A DNA stretch of 64,000 nucleotides, taken from contig CM022302.1 in assembly GCA_011799875.1 (NCBI GenBank), positions 300,525,048-300,589,047 of the forward strand, read 5' to 3'. Both the position numbers and the translations under genes were made by a program. Of the stretch, positions 11,872 to 23,068 are shown piece after piece (position 1 is the stretch's first letter; the number at the start of each line of letters is the position of its first letter). The stretch comes from Thinopyrum elongatum. Its lineage: Eukaryota > Streptophyta > Magnoliopsida > Poales > Poaceae. A model generated the notes under the pieces. It worked only from the letters and a program-made list of their open reading frames with translations. It was not told the DNA's origin and did no database searches.

Positions 11872-13317
11872 ATTGATGCTTCCATCGCTAGCTAGTGGTT
11901 TGCGCTCAATGCGGCGGCAACCGGAAGAGCTCGCCGGGAGCTCGATTCGCTGGTTATCCTGACAGTTCGATACATTTGGTTGGAACGGAATATTAGGGTA
12001 ATCGATAAGGTTGTGATGCTTCTGGTGTTGGTGATCGCTAGGATTAAGGCGAAATTTGATTGTGGAAGGTAGCGTGAGAGTATCCTTTGTATTCGTCATT
12101 GCACAATGCTGCCTATTGACGGCATGTATTGGCAGCTAGCAATGATGTAACACTCTCTTCTTTCTCTCTTAACGATAAAGACATGCAAAGCTCTTGCATG
12201 TTCTTGAAAAAAAGATATGTGGTTGGAGAGCTCGGGTGGACCGGTAGCTATGACACCTCCAGAGTTTCCGTGGAGTAGTTTTTTTTTGTATGATTGCATT
12301 TTTGGAGTTTATGGGCTATGTATAGCTTGCTCATTCTATCGTTGTTCTTTTCGATGAGATTATGATTAAATCTGAATGGCTAACTCCAAATACTACAATT
12401 ATCCACGAGACATAGCAGTGACTCAACTCTGGAAATGCGAAGTTCTAAAGAAAACTCGGAAAATGCAGAACTGCAGATGCACACAAAAATGTTAAAAAAG
12501 AAAAACATTTACCAGCTTGATTGAAAAACAAGCAACTTTTCAAGCCCCCCGAAAATGCATGCATGCATAGAACATCATGGACTTTCTTAACTACTCTCTC
12601 CGTCCCATAATATAAGAGTGTTTTTGGGATGGAGGGAGTACTAATGAATGGAAGACAACCACCCAGTAACCATTGGTTCTACTTCTTTTACCCTAGGATA
12701 AGGTTGATGTTATATGCACCAACAATTACGTAGAGAGGATGTGCTTAAGAGGGATAAAATTGGAGGCTTGCATATTTGTCTTCTTTTCTTTGCCAACATT
12801 CCCATAGTTTTTTTTTTTTTGACATCAACCATTCCCATAGGTGATAGGTTGGCTGGCTAGCTATGGGTACGGCCAAAGAGACTAATCCCACCTAGAAATC
12901 TCTTGTCGAAAACGGAAACCTAGTAGAATCATTAGTGGGTACTCATGCACTAAGTACAATTAATGGTCCATACACGCCTAACCCTAATTATGTAATCCAC
13001 TATGTAAAGCAAGATAGTCTTCCCTGCGATAGAATACTTAATTAGCAAGAAAGAATAATTAAGCAGATGATAGTTCCGCGGGTAGTGCAGTGAATGATGG
13101 ATTGACGTGCAGGTTAACATCACCTTAGGAGGTTTGTGCACAGATCAATCTCTATCCTTGATTCCAACTCATGCATGGATGATGACAAATCCCTTCCAAC
13201 TAATCTTTTCATTTATTTATTTTTTGCCCTTTAATTGTCTGTGGCTGTGAATGTGTTCATCTCGCCCTCTCCCCCCTGTGCGATTATACACACAACTATT
13301 CGTTGGTGGAGCGTGGG
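11872..13317. other. intergenic stretch with weak repeat remnants
   Basis: No gene model is supported. Near 12119-12215 the plus strand resembles the 3' end of a cereal LINE (ACGATAAAGACATGCAAAGC, then a short A run), a low-confidence remnant. 12543-12570 carries repeated GCATGCAT. 12594-12638 is a collapsed Stowaway MITE. The remainder is unremarkable AT-rich DNA. Confidence 0.5.
12594..12638. mobile_element. Stowaway MITE, collapsed deletion derivative (45 bp)
   Basis: Begins CTCTCTCCGTCCCATAATAT and ends GGGATGGAGGGAG, flanked by TA on both sides. These are the terminal repeats of a mariner-type Stowaway MITE with nearly all of the second arm deleted. Confidence 0.7.
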
Positions 13318-13331
13318 GTCCATGGAACATT
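13318..13331. repeat. target-site duplication (left) of the 13332-14784 retroposon
   Basis: gtccatggaacatt here is repeated exactly at 14785-14798. Confidence 0.85.
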
Positions 13332-14784
13332 ACGAAAAAGGGTTTCCCCAGCTTTATATATAAAGCACCATCACCACAACAACGAGCAAGAAGATACAAA
13401 CGCACGCCACCACCACACTCAACGCACACACCCAAGGCGAGATACAAAGGTGCCGAGCACCGAAAACACCACCCCAACGACGACTAAGCACCCTAATGAT
13501 AAGCCGAAGACCACCATGAAGATGAGCAATCCACCGAGGGGTAATGAGACGGACAAAGCTGGAGCAAGGACTCCAAGACGATGCCCTCAAGAGGGAAACG
13601 ACTGTAGGAAGCCGTCACCGTCTGATCCCGAAGATCAGGTTTTCACCCGGAGTGACACGAAGGCAATGGGAGCACCACGACGGAGCCTGCAAGAAGGAGA
13701 ACAACATCCACGGACGCCGCCTCCGTCGGCCAGTACCGGGACTGGGCGAGTGATGAACCCCGGTGCTCCTACCCCTCCGTAGCAACCTCACTCCGCCAAC
13801 CACCCGCATCCATGCTGCCCAAGCGACCATGGCTGCCCGCCCGCAACCGAGTCGCGCGGTCAGCCCACGACCAACACGCCTCCCACCGCTAGAGCCACCG
13901 CCCTGCATCCAGACCGCCCCGAGAACCACCAAAGGTCGAGGCTTTGAACAATCTGCACCACAACCACCTCCGAGACCGCCAGCAAACCCGCCGAACAATG
14001 CCGGAACCGATAACAAACAGGGATGGGGAAGGGGGAAGGGGGAGGGGTGGCCCGCGGCCACGACCGGCGACAACACAGTGCCGGCGACGGGCAGCTCGGC
14101 AGCAGAGCTCCCGTCCCTCCAACTGGCTTCCCCCCCCCCCCCCCCCCCCCCAATCACCGTTTCGCCCCACCCTGCCATAGGCCGGCCCCGAGCACGGCCA
14201 CAGCAGAAGCCCATCACCGGAGAGGAGGGAGCAGAGCCTGCCGCCGCGTCCAAGGATGGCCACCAGGGGAGTCTCCCGCGCCGTGCGTCGGCGACCAGCC
14301 GCAAGGGCCCGGCCTGGCCGCGGTGCACGCATCCACCCGCTGCCGCGCCGCCCGCCCACCCACGAGCCATGGCAAGGAAGGCCGACCGCGGCCCAGGTCG
14401 CCCACGACCCGTGGCGCCAAAGGCGGATCTGGGCGTGCCGCCGTGACGCAGCCGCCGCCACCATCCTCGAGCCCGCACCACCGCCGCGCCGCCCGTCGCA
14501 TCGCCGTCACGCGCCGTCGCCGGCGCGCCACCGAGCTGCCACGCCCAGCGCCGAGCGCCGCATCCGGCCGGAGGGGTCCGGCCCACGCCGAATCCCCCAC
14601 GCGCGGAGACGAGAAGGCCCCGCCGCCGCCAGCGACGAGCGGACTTCGCCCGCTCGCGCCCTCCGGCGACGGCGAGGGAGGAGGGAGAGGAGGAGGGGGG
14701 ACCGGCGGCGACGCGGCTAGGGTTGCCCCCCGGACGCCCGCGGGAGCGTCGCGGGAGTTAGAGGGAGGGGGGAACCCGTGGATC
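13332..14784 (-). mobile_element. non-autonomous LINE-like retroposon, copy 1 (1,453 bp)
   Basis: Bounded by an exact 14-bp TSD. Read on the minus strand, the 5' end is very GC-rich (CCCCCCTCCCTCTAACTCCC) and the 3' end is TTTATATATAAAGCTGGGG then AACCCTTTTTCG, a common 3' end of Triticeae LINEs; there is no long A tail. Internally it has a run of 18 or more C (14132-14150 on the plus strand) and the motif GTTTTCACCCGG (plus strand 13639-13650), also present in copy 2 at 22211-26327. No RT or endonuclease is encoded. The long ORFs on both strands are a by-product of about 75% GC. Confidence 0.75.
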
Positions 14785-14798
14785 GTCCATGGAACATT
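14785..14798. repeat. target-site duplication (right) of the 13332-14784 retroposon
   Basis: Exact copy of 13318-13331. Confidence 0.85.
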
Positions 14799-14994
14799 TT
14801 CCCGATCGACCTAAAGACCAGTCGTGTTGAATCGTACTACGTAGCTTTCTTGAGGAGACCCGCAAGAAAAGTGCGTACGTATTTACATGTGTGCATCGTC
14901 GAATGTCGACAACGAATTTGGAACAGAACAGATGCTCCTTTGCATGCTGGAAGACCGAGTCTGTGGTCCAATCTCTGAATCCAACACAAGAGAG

Positions 14995-15424
14995 AACATA
15001 TCTGGTGCACCGGAGCTTCTTGTGTTACCGGTACAACGGACGTACAAAAATGTTCAAAAAAATCCAAGAAAATTTTGGTGTATTTATAAAACATCAATCT
15101 ATGTTGTCACAAAAATTCAAACTAAAATTTAAAACATTGCTCGAGATGTAAAAATGACAAATATGACATCAATGTAATAATGGGTCAAATCTAAAGCCTA
15201 ATTTATGTTATGCACTATTCAATGTCGAATTTGTCATTTTTGTATCTTGAGCTACGTTCCAAATTTTGATTTGAATTTTTATGACAACGTACATTAATGT
15301 TATGTGAATGTATTATATTTTTTTCAGATTTTGTTGAATATTTAAAAATGTGCTAAGCGAGTTTGGTGCACCGGTAGAACAAGAAACTCCGGTGCACAAG
15401 AAGCTCCGGTGCACCAGATATGTT
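14995..15424. mobile_element. MITE with long terminal inverted repeats (family M, copy 1)
   Basis: AACATATCTGGTGCACCGGA at the left is repeated inverted at 15405-15424; the match extends to about 30 bases and continues imperfectly inside. The interior is AT-rich and non-coding, with TTTTGTCATTTTTGT-like tracts. A diverged relative lies at 21444-21744. No clear TSD remains at this copy. Confidence 0.75.
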
Positions 15425-16061
15425 TGCACAGAGTTGGACATATCGGAATTGCGAAAAGAAACAACGAATTAGAAATTGTCCGGAGAAGCGAGCAGCGTGC
15501 TTTGATTCATCATCAGTATCATTATTAAAAAATAGCTGTAGGGAGCAGATCACTGGCTGACCCGATCGAGTCCAAAGCCGCATCATCTTTACGCCCAACC
15601 TTGTCTTCACTTTTGTTTTCCACCCTTGTGTTGTGTCGCTGGATCGATCGCCCAATATGATACGATGCTCTTCTATCCGCGAGATTAGACAGATCCCGTT
15701 TGCTACCTTCATGGGTATAATCTGATTCGAAAATCTTACTTGTCTGACATTTCGCTGGGATAGAGATGGCAAACAAACGTCTTTTGATGGCAGTTTAGTC
15801 CTGAGGCGAGATCAAGCGGTGCTAGTTTTACACGAAAATTTACCTTTTCTGCCATATCGTTCCGAAGATACTGTCACCCCTCACGACTAAACTGTCAGCA
15901 AAATCGTTTACTCTTCCGACGAACCATCTAAGTAATCGCCTTTAGTTTCTTCACACTATCAATGCCCAAGTTCGGTTGCTGTTGCTAACCCGTATCGAGT
16001 CTTGACTCCTGAGACTTGCGTGTTGCGGATAAATTCTATACTAAGGATTTGCATGTGCACG
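15425..16061. other. intergenic stretch, no recognised feature
   Basis: No coding region, MITE or LTR was recognised. The small ORF on the minus strand at 15353-15772 begins in the MITE terminal repeat and resembles nothing I know. Confidence 0.4.
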
Positions 16062-16220
16062 TGTTGAGTATCGTGATTATTTTGGAGATATAGAATAGTG
16101 TAACATTTATTTTACCTTGCCTTTTACTTTAAAAAAATCATGTACGCTTATATATATGTCCATAAGGTTCAAGCAATACAATCGTTGATTCCATCAATCT
16201 TCCTCTCTATTCCTCTTACA
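16062..16220 (+). mobile_element. 5' LTR of a TRIM-like element (159 bp)
   Basis: Starts TGTTGAGTATCGTG, ends CCTCTTACA, and aligns end to end with 18224-18382. It contains TTATATATAT (16149-16158), which fits a TATA box. It is followed directly by a decayed iMet primer binding site. Confidence 0.8.
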
Positions 16221-16233
16221 TAGTATTAGCCTA
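16221..16233 (+). other. primer binding site, tRNA-iMet type, decayed
   Basis: tagtattagccta directly after the LTR end corresponds to TGGTATCAGAGCC with transitions and one missing base. Confidence 0.55.
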
Positions 16234-18223
16234 ACTTCGATCCAAAAACCCTAGTCGCCGCCGTTTTCGCACCAAGAGTCTTCGGGGCGGTCGATCTCCA
16301 TGATCCCAACCTGGTGTTGTGCCCGCCCGTACTAGTGTTCGTCCACCAATCGTGTTGATCGGCTGACTAAGAAGTCTTTTCACCGATCATATGATCTGAG
16401 TTTTCTCTCTCTCACTGGTCGTCTTAATGGGCGTTTCTATTTTCGTTTTCTGATCTAAGATCGGTCTGTCTCGCCCGCCACCGCCCGTCGGCCCTCGCGC
16501 GCCTCTACTTCGACACCGGCGCGACCACCAGGCCTCTCTATGACACGGCGGTCTCGCGCGATGCTACGGCCCGTAACGACTGTCGTCCACGCATCTGCCC
16601 CGGCCGTCACTCTGCCCCGGCCGTCGCCGCCCTGCTCCATCACCTCCCGCCTTCGCCGCGTACGTATGTCCGCCTCACGCACGACACTGTGTTGGCCGCT
16701 CGGGCACCAATGTTGTGTTGGTCGCTCGAGCGTTCGCACTGGACGCACTCGCCCGCACGTCGTCACACGTCGGTCATCGTCGCCTGCTTCTGCTCGGACT
16801 CCTCCATCACCCCGTCTCCGTCGTTTGCGATTTCGACCTCATCACCGAGCAGCGCCCCCGACCTCGCGCGCGATCGGATTGATCACCCGCCCGCCAGCGA
16901 TCCGCTTCATCCGCACCGCACAACCGACCTGATAAGTTAGTTGCGCGCGCCTCCGCGGGTCCCGTGAAGATCGTCCCCGAGTACATCACGCCCCTCCAGC
17001 GATCGAGCAACGGGCTTACCACTGCGTCGCCCCGTCGGGCCGCCGCCCCTTGGTTCTCCCCGCGGCTGCACCGACCCGGCCGCTGTCGATGTGTCGCCCC
17101 TTTGGGCCGTAGCCCCACGGCACAGGGTCCACACTGCCGCCTCGAGGCCATCCCCGCGGTTGCATCGACCCACGCGCTACTGTCGCGTCGCCCCTTCAGG
17201 TCATAGCACTGCGGCGCGCGGTCCACGCCACGGCCTCGAGGTCTTCTCAGCCATCACCCCGACCCGCATGTTGTCGTCGCGTCGCCCCTTCGGGCCGTAG
17301 CGCAGCGGCAAGCGATCCAGTCCACCGTCCCCGAGTGTCGACTTCTGCGTGGTATTCATTGTGCCACCTTCCTAGGCACGGGAATGCCACCGTCCGCGCA
17401 TGGTCTTCGTCGCACTGTTGGGTTCTTCCTTGCCTACTTCAAGCACCGCCGCCGCGCTTCTACCGGCGACTGACGTGGCCCCCCATGGGTGCCTCTGGTT
17501 CCGCCGTCCACATTGCCTTCCACCTTTTTGTCTTCGTCCAGCGTCAGCTCATCGCCTGCTCCAACAACCACGGGCGACATCGGCACCTTCTACCCCACGC
17601 CAATTAGCGCCGCAACCGCGTCGAGTCCTCCTCTACTGGCCCTCTGACCTGGTGTACAGCTCGTGCTAGTCCTCGTCTACGCATCCCCGATGTTTGCAAC
17701 ACCGACGGGTGCCTTCGTCCATGACGTGTCCATGGGCTAGGCAAACCTAGTGCGGCGCCTGGTCAACATCGACTTCTTCCCGTCTACGCATGCCCGGTGC
17801 TGGCAACACTGGAGCGTGCATTCATCCCTGACGTGTCCCCGGGCTTGGCAAACATGGCGAGGTCCCTCGTCCACCCCGTCTTCATCCTGGCGCACCACTG
17901 CACCCTGAATAACACGGTGCCTCCTTGCGCCCGCGGCTCCACGATGACTAACTCGACACTGGCCACCTCGACTCGACATTGACCACAGCGTCTCTCTCAC
18001 GGCTAGCTCGACCACGGCTACACCACCCTACGCTCTTAGCTACCTCGACAATGGCACAAAGGGCTACCGCCTTACTTGAGAAATCTCGTTGATTTTCACT
18101 CCAGTCACAACTTCCGCGATGCATCGACCGTTACAACTGTGGGGGGGATGTCTATCGGCTTACAAACTTCAGATTATTCTCCAGTCTCACCATATGCATC
18201 ACTACCGTTGTGACCGTAGGGGA
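16234..18223 (+). mobile_element. internal region of the TRIM-like element, non-coding, GC-rich tandem repeats
   Basis: About 2.0 kb with no recognisable gag, protease, RT or integrase. It includes three diverged units of about 95 bases around 17080-17300 (each with 'tcgcccctt' followed by a 'gggccgtag'-like segment) and two units of about 110 bases at 17668-17860 (each starting 'cgtctacgcat' and containing 'tgacgtgtcc'). A G-rich stretch ending accgtagggga (18212-18223) directly before the 3' LTR fits a polypurine tract. The superfamily cannot be assigned because nothing is encoded. Confidence 0.65.
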
Positions 18224-18382
18224 TGTTGAGTGTCGTGATCATTTCGGAAACATAGGATAGCGTATGATTTATTCTACCTTGCCTTGTACTTCAAAATAAT
18301 CATGTACTCCTATATATACGCCCATGAGGTTCAAGCAATACAATCATCGATTCCACCAATCTCCCCGTCTATTCCTCTTATA
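18224..18382 (+). mobile_element. 3' LTR of the TRIM-like element (159 bp)
   Basis: Starts TGTTGAGTGTCGTG and matches the 5' LTR over its whole length with scattered transitions. The expected terminal CA reads TA. Both copies are 159 bases. No matching 5-bp TSD could be seen (gcacg at left, tcctc at right), so the insertion is old or rearranged. Confidence 0.75.
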
Positions 18383-18539
18383 TCCTCTTATATGTTGTTT
18401 CCGACATTCCTTCGGTTCCCCTAGATAGTATCCTATTTGTGGCTAATTCCTTTCATATTTCCTAACGTGTTGGTCGATTGATGCTATGGAAAAATCCACC
18501 GTCTGAGCTCTTCCCATGTAAGCCTAGCGCTCATCCCTC

Positions 18540-19500
18540 TACAACAGCAGCCTTGTTCCAAACAATCTGAACCGTTATTTCCTTCTGAAACACAGACCCT
18601 TGTTGTAACAATAGCCTTGTTGCAATTGCAATAGGACCCTTGCTGCAAAAAAATGTCTATAGCTCGCGGACATCTACCTCACTATTGCAACAAGGTCATG
18701 TTGCAAAAAAAAGTGTCGACCGATTCCGGCGGCAATCAACAGCGGTTGCATGCGATGGTGGTGGCCAACTGCGAGAGGGTGGTAGAGCTTGGGCAGCCAC
18801 AATAGACCCTTGTTGCAACAAGAGCCTTGTTGCAATCAAGTCCATTAGAACAGGGACCAAGTTGCAAAAATTGAACTATGGGTAGAGACTGCTTCCGAGC
18901 CATCTAATCAAAATTAGATGTAACGTCCACAGAGACGGTCAACGCGGGCAAAAATATCATTCGGTTGAACAAGAGAGTTTTGGTTATTTCTTCGGAAATT
19001 CTTGGTGTCAAACGACTGATAACTCAGCAATCGTTGGCCGTCCCTATGGTCGGAGGATTCGAGTTGATTGGACAACACACAACACTACTCTTCTCACGTT
19101 CCGACGCAATTTCAGAAGCATGAAAAAAACTATTTGGCGAGAACTACAACAAGGCTTGTGTTACAAAGCGTTGAGCGAAACACGAACCTTGTTGAGGGGA
19201 ATTAGGATAGTTTGCAGTCGCAAAAAAATTGTTTGGCGGGGATTGCAACAAGGCTCCTGATGTAAAGCCTTGACAACAATACAAACCTTGTTGCAAAGGA
19301 GATTTGAGAATTACTTGCACTAGTAGTCATAGAAAAAAACTATTTGGCGGGGATTGCAACAAGGCTCATGTTGCAAAGAGATGAGCGCAACTTGAACCTT
19401 GTTGCAAAAAAGGTTGCAGTCGTAGAAAAAAATTGTTCGACAGAGATTGCAACAAGGCTTGTTGCAAAAAACCTTGTTTCAAAGGCTCGAGGGCTCACCC
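18540..19500. repeat. degenerate repeat block with recurrent CAACAAGG / CCTTGTTG
   Basis: The 8-mer CAACAAGG or its complement recurs many times (for example 18554, 18599, 18690, 18812, 19147, 19247, 19358, 19451), often as close inverted pairs around a short spacer. Between about 19117 and 19480 four longer units are recognisable, each starting with an A run then a TATTTGGCG-like segment and spaced about 90-112 bases. No coding capacity. The identity of the parent element is unknown to me. Confidence 0.6.
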
Positions 19501-19631
19501 GGGGGGATCGGACGGTTGGCGGCGGCTCCATCGAACGTCTGCCCGGACGGTCGATCTTCTAGGATTATCATTCGGCCAACGTGTAGCGTCCCCTTCCTTC
19601 TTTCTTTTTTGCAGAAGGTCCAACTTTTTTT

Positions 19632-19890
19632 GAAATCGTGAATCTTTTCGAATTCGTGAACATTTTTTAATCCCTAATTTTTTTAAAAAAAATCACATTT
19701 TCTCGAAAAGTCAATGATCAATGGTGGACCGGTCAACCATGACCAACGAACCGGAAAATCCAGAAACTGTGAATCTTTTTGAACGCGTGAACATTTTTTT
19801 AATCCCAATTTTTTAAAAAAAATCACATTTTCTCGAAAAGTCAATGATCAACGGTGGACCGGTCAACCATGACCGGCGAACCGGAAAAAG
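19632..19890. repeat. tandem duplication, two units of about 130 bp
   Basis: The unit from 19632 is repeated from 19763 with few changes: both contain CACATTTTCTCGAAAAGTCA and GGTGGACCGGTCAACCATGA. The two copies are immediately adjacent. Confidence 0.85.
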
Positions 19891-20760
19891 CGACCGCTCG
19901 CCTTCTTGTTGGGCCGGCCCACAAGGGGGGCGCGTGAGTGCTGGCTACCTTCTTCCTTGGCGCCTAAAGCACCGGGGAGGGGCGCCCCTATATCTCGCTA
20001 ATAGCGAGACGTAGGGTCGGGCCGGTCCAGATGCGCGCACAACCTCTTTTTTGTTTGTTTTGTGTTTTCGCCTTTTTACTTTTGTTTACACTTCCAAATA
20101 TTCTAAATAAAATATGTTACAAAAACATTTTACATAAAACTTTTTATAAAAATATTAACCAAGCATTTAAAAAAAATTAAATGTGTATAGAGAAAATGTT
20201 TCTCATGTATATGAAAAATATACAATGTGTGTGAAAAAAGTTGATCATGTATTTAAAAAATATAGTCAAGCACTAAAAAATATTAAATGTGTATATAAAA
20301 ATGTTGACCATGTATTCAAAAATGGTAATCTTGTATTTCAAATTTTTAATCAAGTATTTTAAAAATATTACATATGTATTAAAAAATGTTGACCATGTAC
20401 TCAGAAAATGTTAATCAAGCATTTGTAAAAAAAATGTGTATAGAAAAAATGTTGACTATATATTAAAAAAAATCATGTATTTGAATAATGTTAAACATGT
20501 ATTGGATATATACCAAAATTTTAAAATGGAAAAAGTAGAAATAAAAAAATTAAGTTCTCAAAAAATGTTAATCATGTATTTAAAAAATGTTAAGCATGTA
20601 TTAGAAAAATATATTAGAAATACCAGAAATGTGCAATGTGTATGGAAAAAATAGATATTAAAAATATGAGTTCTCAAAAAATGTTAATCATGCATTAAAA
20701 AATATTTCAGATGTATACGAAACTTGTTGAATGTGTACTGAAAAAAGTTAACTTGCGTTG
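19891..20760. repeat. AT-rich degenerate short-period repeat
   Basis: From about 20100 to 20750 the sequence is a loose repetition of 'aaaaaatgttaatcatgtat'-like 20-25-base units. The preceding 19891-20060 is GC-rich, non-coding and flanks the AT-rich block. Such blocks are common inside Triticeae DNA transposons, but I cannot find terminal repeats that define this one. Confidence 0.5.
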
Positions 20761-21120
20761 AACCAAAAAGAAACCGATGAAAAACAACAAAACAAATAAA
20801 AATGAAGAAAACCCAAATAAAAACAAAGAAAATAAAAAAAGAATAATGTAAACAGAAAAAACCAAGAAAGAAACAAAAAAAATGTTAAAACCAAGAAATA
20901 AATGAAAGAAAATTGAAGATATAAAGAAACAAAAGCAAAAAAGTAAATGAAAATAGAAAGAAACAAATATAAACGAAGAAAAACGAACATCGGTGAAAAC
21001 CGAGAAAAAACAAAGAAAATCAACGAAAAAGCCAAAAAGAAAATGTGAAAAGACAAAGAAAAAAGAAAAAGAAACAAAAAACCTGAAAGAAAACGCACCG
21101 AACCGTTAAACAACCAAGCC
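20761..21120. repeat. A-rich, purine-biased low-complexity tract
   Basis: About 360 bases composed mainly of GAAA, AAAC and CAAA words, with very few T on the plus strand. Its complement is an open but meaningless Phe/Leu-rich frame. Confidence 0.7.
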
Positions 21121-21179
21121 ACCGAGCGAGATGAGTGAACCAGCGAACTCGATCGAACGAAACCCAGCGAAATACATCA

Positions 21180-21420
21180 GCTATTTGGTTTGTAGCATTA
21201 GGGAACCACGCCTAATCTTAGTCATGTCACAACATCTTAGGCATGTGTTTAGTTTATTGTCACACTTTTTTAGCTGCATGGTCCACATGTCATAAGCTAT
21301 TTTTTCGCCAAATCTTGTCACACTTGTGATGGTCATTTTATTAGCCACACTTTTTATGATGGCCATAATTTCCCTAAGATTAGTTGTGGCAAGTTAGTCA
21401 TGACCCAAACATGCCCATAG
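21180..21420. mobile_element. possible hAT-type MITE remnant
   Basis: 'tatttggttt' at the left and 'caaacatgcc' at the right, both around AT-rich non-coding DNA, resemble the TGTTTGG-type ends of hAT-like MITEs in grasses. The inverted repeats are imperfect and no 8-bp TSD was identified. Confidence 0.25.
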
Positions 21421-21433
21421 TCCCCGCGGCGAG

Positions 21434-21443
21434 GTCTCAACTT
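21434..21443. repeat. target-site duplication (left) of MITE family M, copy 2
   Basis: gtctcaactt is repeated at 21745-21754. Confidence 0.65.
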
Positions 21444-21744
21444 GGGAACGTATCTGATGCACCGGAGCATTTGGTTCTACCAGAGTACAGGTGCACCCGA
21501 TCTCTATAACTACCATTTCAAACACTGAAAAAACACTGTGCCCATTCTGATCATCAACAAATTTTGTCATTTTTGTTTCTCATATTATGTTTTGACTTTG
21601 GATCTGAAAAAAAAATATAGCATGATGTATTCTTGTTACAATTACAACATAAAAAAATATTCACACTTATTTGACATTTGTAAAATGGCTAAATAAACAA
21701 GTGCACCGGTAGCACCAAATAGCCCGGTGTACTAGTTGTTTCCC
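21444..21744. mobile_element. MITE family M, copy 2 (about 300 bp, Mutator-like by TSD)
   Basis: Left end GGGAACGTATCTGATGCACC and right end, inverted, GGGAAACAACTAGTACACC, bounded by a 9-10-bp direct repeat (gtctcaactt). Its ends match those of the MITE at 14995-15424 (...TATCTGGTGCACCGGAGC). A 9-bp TSD is typical of Mutator-like elements. The interior is AT-rich and non-coding. Confidence 0.65.
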
Positions 21745-21821
21745 GTCTCAACTTCTTCCACGTGGTGACCTGTAGCGGCTCCCGGCCACAATTCCACTAA
21801 GGTTAGTTTTGGTAAAGTTAG

Positions 21822-22211
21822 TTGCCCCTAACCTCACAGCAGAACAGCAATGCTCCCCCTCAAAAAAAAAAAAACAGAACAACCATCCTGTGCGATTCAG
21901 ACTTCGGAGTCACCCTGAATTCGCAGCGAACAACCTACCTTGTGCCAGCTGCTTTCCGCGGATTCATTTGCAGGGATCAATTCCATGACATGGTACAGCA
22001 GCGGGACATCGATCTGCGACCTCGAAGTGAGCAGGGATTGATTCCTGGAGGACGGGATTGGATTTTGTTTGCTTCGGGGCACGGCAATGCTGCTTGCTTC
22101 GAAGCACGGCGAAGGGAGAGGTACTCATTTCTCAGTGCTGCAGTGCAGCACGATGTTGCTGCTGCAGGCAGCCAAGATGACAGTACAATGAAAAAGGAAG
22201 GCAAGGCATGA
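21822..22211 (+). other. unassigned ORF, 129 codons, split by the downstream retroposon
   Basis: An open frame beginning MPLTSQQNSNAPPQ and containing SGHGNAACFEARRRERYSFL. It does not resemble a family I recognise. It ends exactly in the target-site duplication of the LINE-like element. If that insertion is removed, the frame continues for 8 more codons (26338-26361) to a TGA. It may be unique host DNA, an exon or untranslated sequence of an unknown gene, or chance. Confidence 0.3.
22201..22210. repeat. target-site duplication (left) of the 22211-26327 retroposon
   Basis: gcaaggcatg, repeated at 26328-26337. Confidence 0.75.
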
Positions 22212-23068
22212 CATTTTTTTTAGAAAAGGAGGAGGACCCCGGCCTCTGCATCTGGACGATGCATGCAACCACTTTATTAATTATTCTCACAAGACCTTAC
22301 AAAGTCATACAACAGTAAGACTAAAGCCACCGTCTGGGCAACATCTGTCGCTACTCCTATCCAGTTGATGAAGGGATGCTGATAGTCTGGGCCTAATACC
22401 AAACAGACCTCGCAGCCAAACCTAACATCTAAGACCTGAGGTCCTAATCAGGACGCCTGCCGGGTATGGGGCACCCACCAGTCCGGCGCACTCCTCAACC
22501 AGGACGCCTGCCGGGTATGAGGCCGCCGCAGCCACCTGCCACTAATCCATCTTCAGTGTTGTACTGTTGCATCTACCTTGCCCGGTCTAGCTGCCGTCGA
22601 CGCCACCACGACGCCAGACAACGCCACCATCCTGCGCTCGGTCCATCATCACACGCCCACCGGCGAGACCCCGCTGCTCCATGCCGCTGAGACCCGCCGT
22701 TGTCGACGTGCCAGATGCCACGCCGCTCCTCCGTCGCGAGCACCACCTGCTGCCACTGGTCCCATCCCCTCTGCCTGCAGTTCCCCTAACCGAGCACCCA
22801 AACGCCCCAGGCGGCGCCTCCAAGAAGGGTACGACACACGCAGTGCCGCCGCCGCCCAATCTAAGGAGATTTTGGGTTTTCACCCGGGCATGGGGTCGGG
22901 GTGGAGGGCAGGGACCTCGACGGCGCCTGCAAGTAGGAGAACGGCGACCCTGGTCGTCGCCATCGTCGGGATGAACGAGTCATCCAGAGTTTCCTCCGGT
23001 CCGATGTCACCTCTACCAGCCCCCGCGAACGCACCGGGGCCGACGACCTCGATCGTAAGCCACCAAGT

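Noticed and set aside
13615..14814. 323-codon Gly/Trp-rich and 263-codon Pro-rich ORFs on opposite strands
   Set aside because: Overlapping frames within a GC-rich retroposon; low-complexity composition including a poly-C run; no conserved motif.
18540..19500. CRISPR-like array of short repeats
   Set aside because: Repeat units are diverged, spacers are irregular, there are no cas genes, and the sequence is plant nuclear DNA.
20748..21122. 124-codon minus-strand frame that looks like a multi-pass membrane protein
   Set aside because: It is the complement of an A-rich low-complexity tract; the Phe/Leu/Ser composition follows from TTT/CTT/TTC words and there is no family motif.
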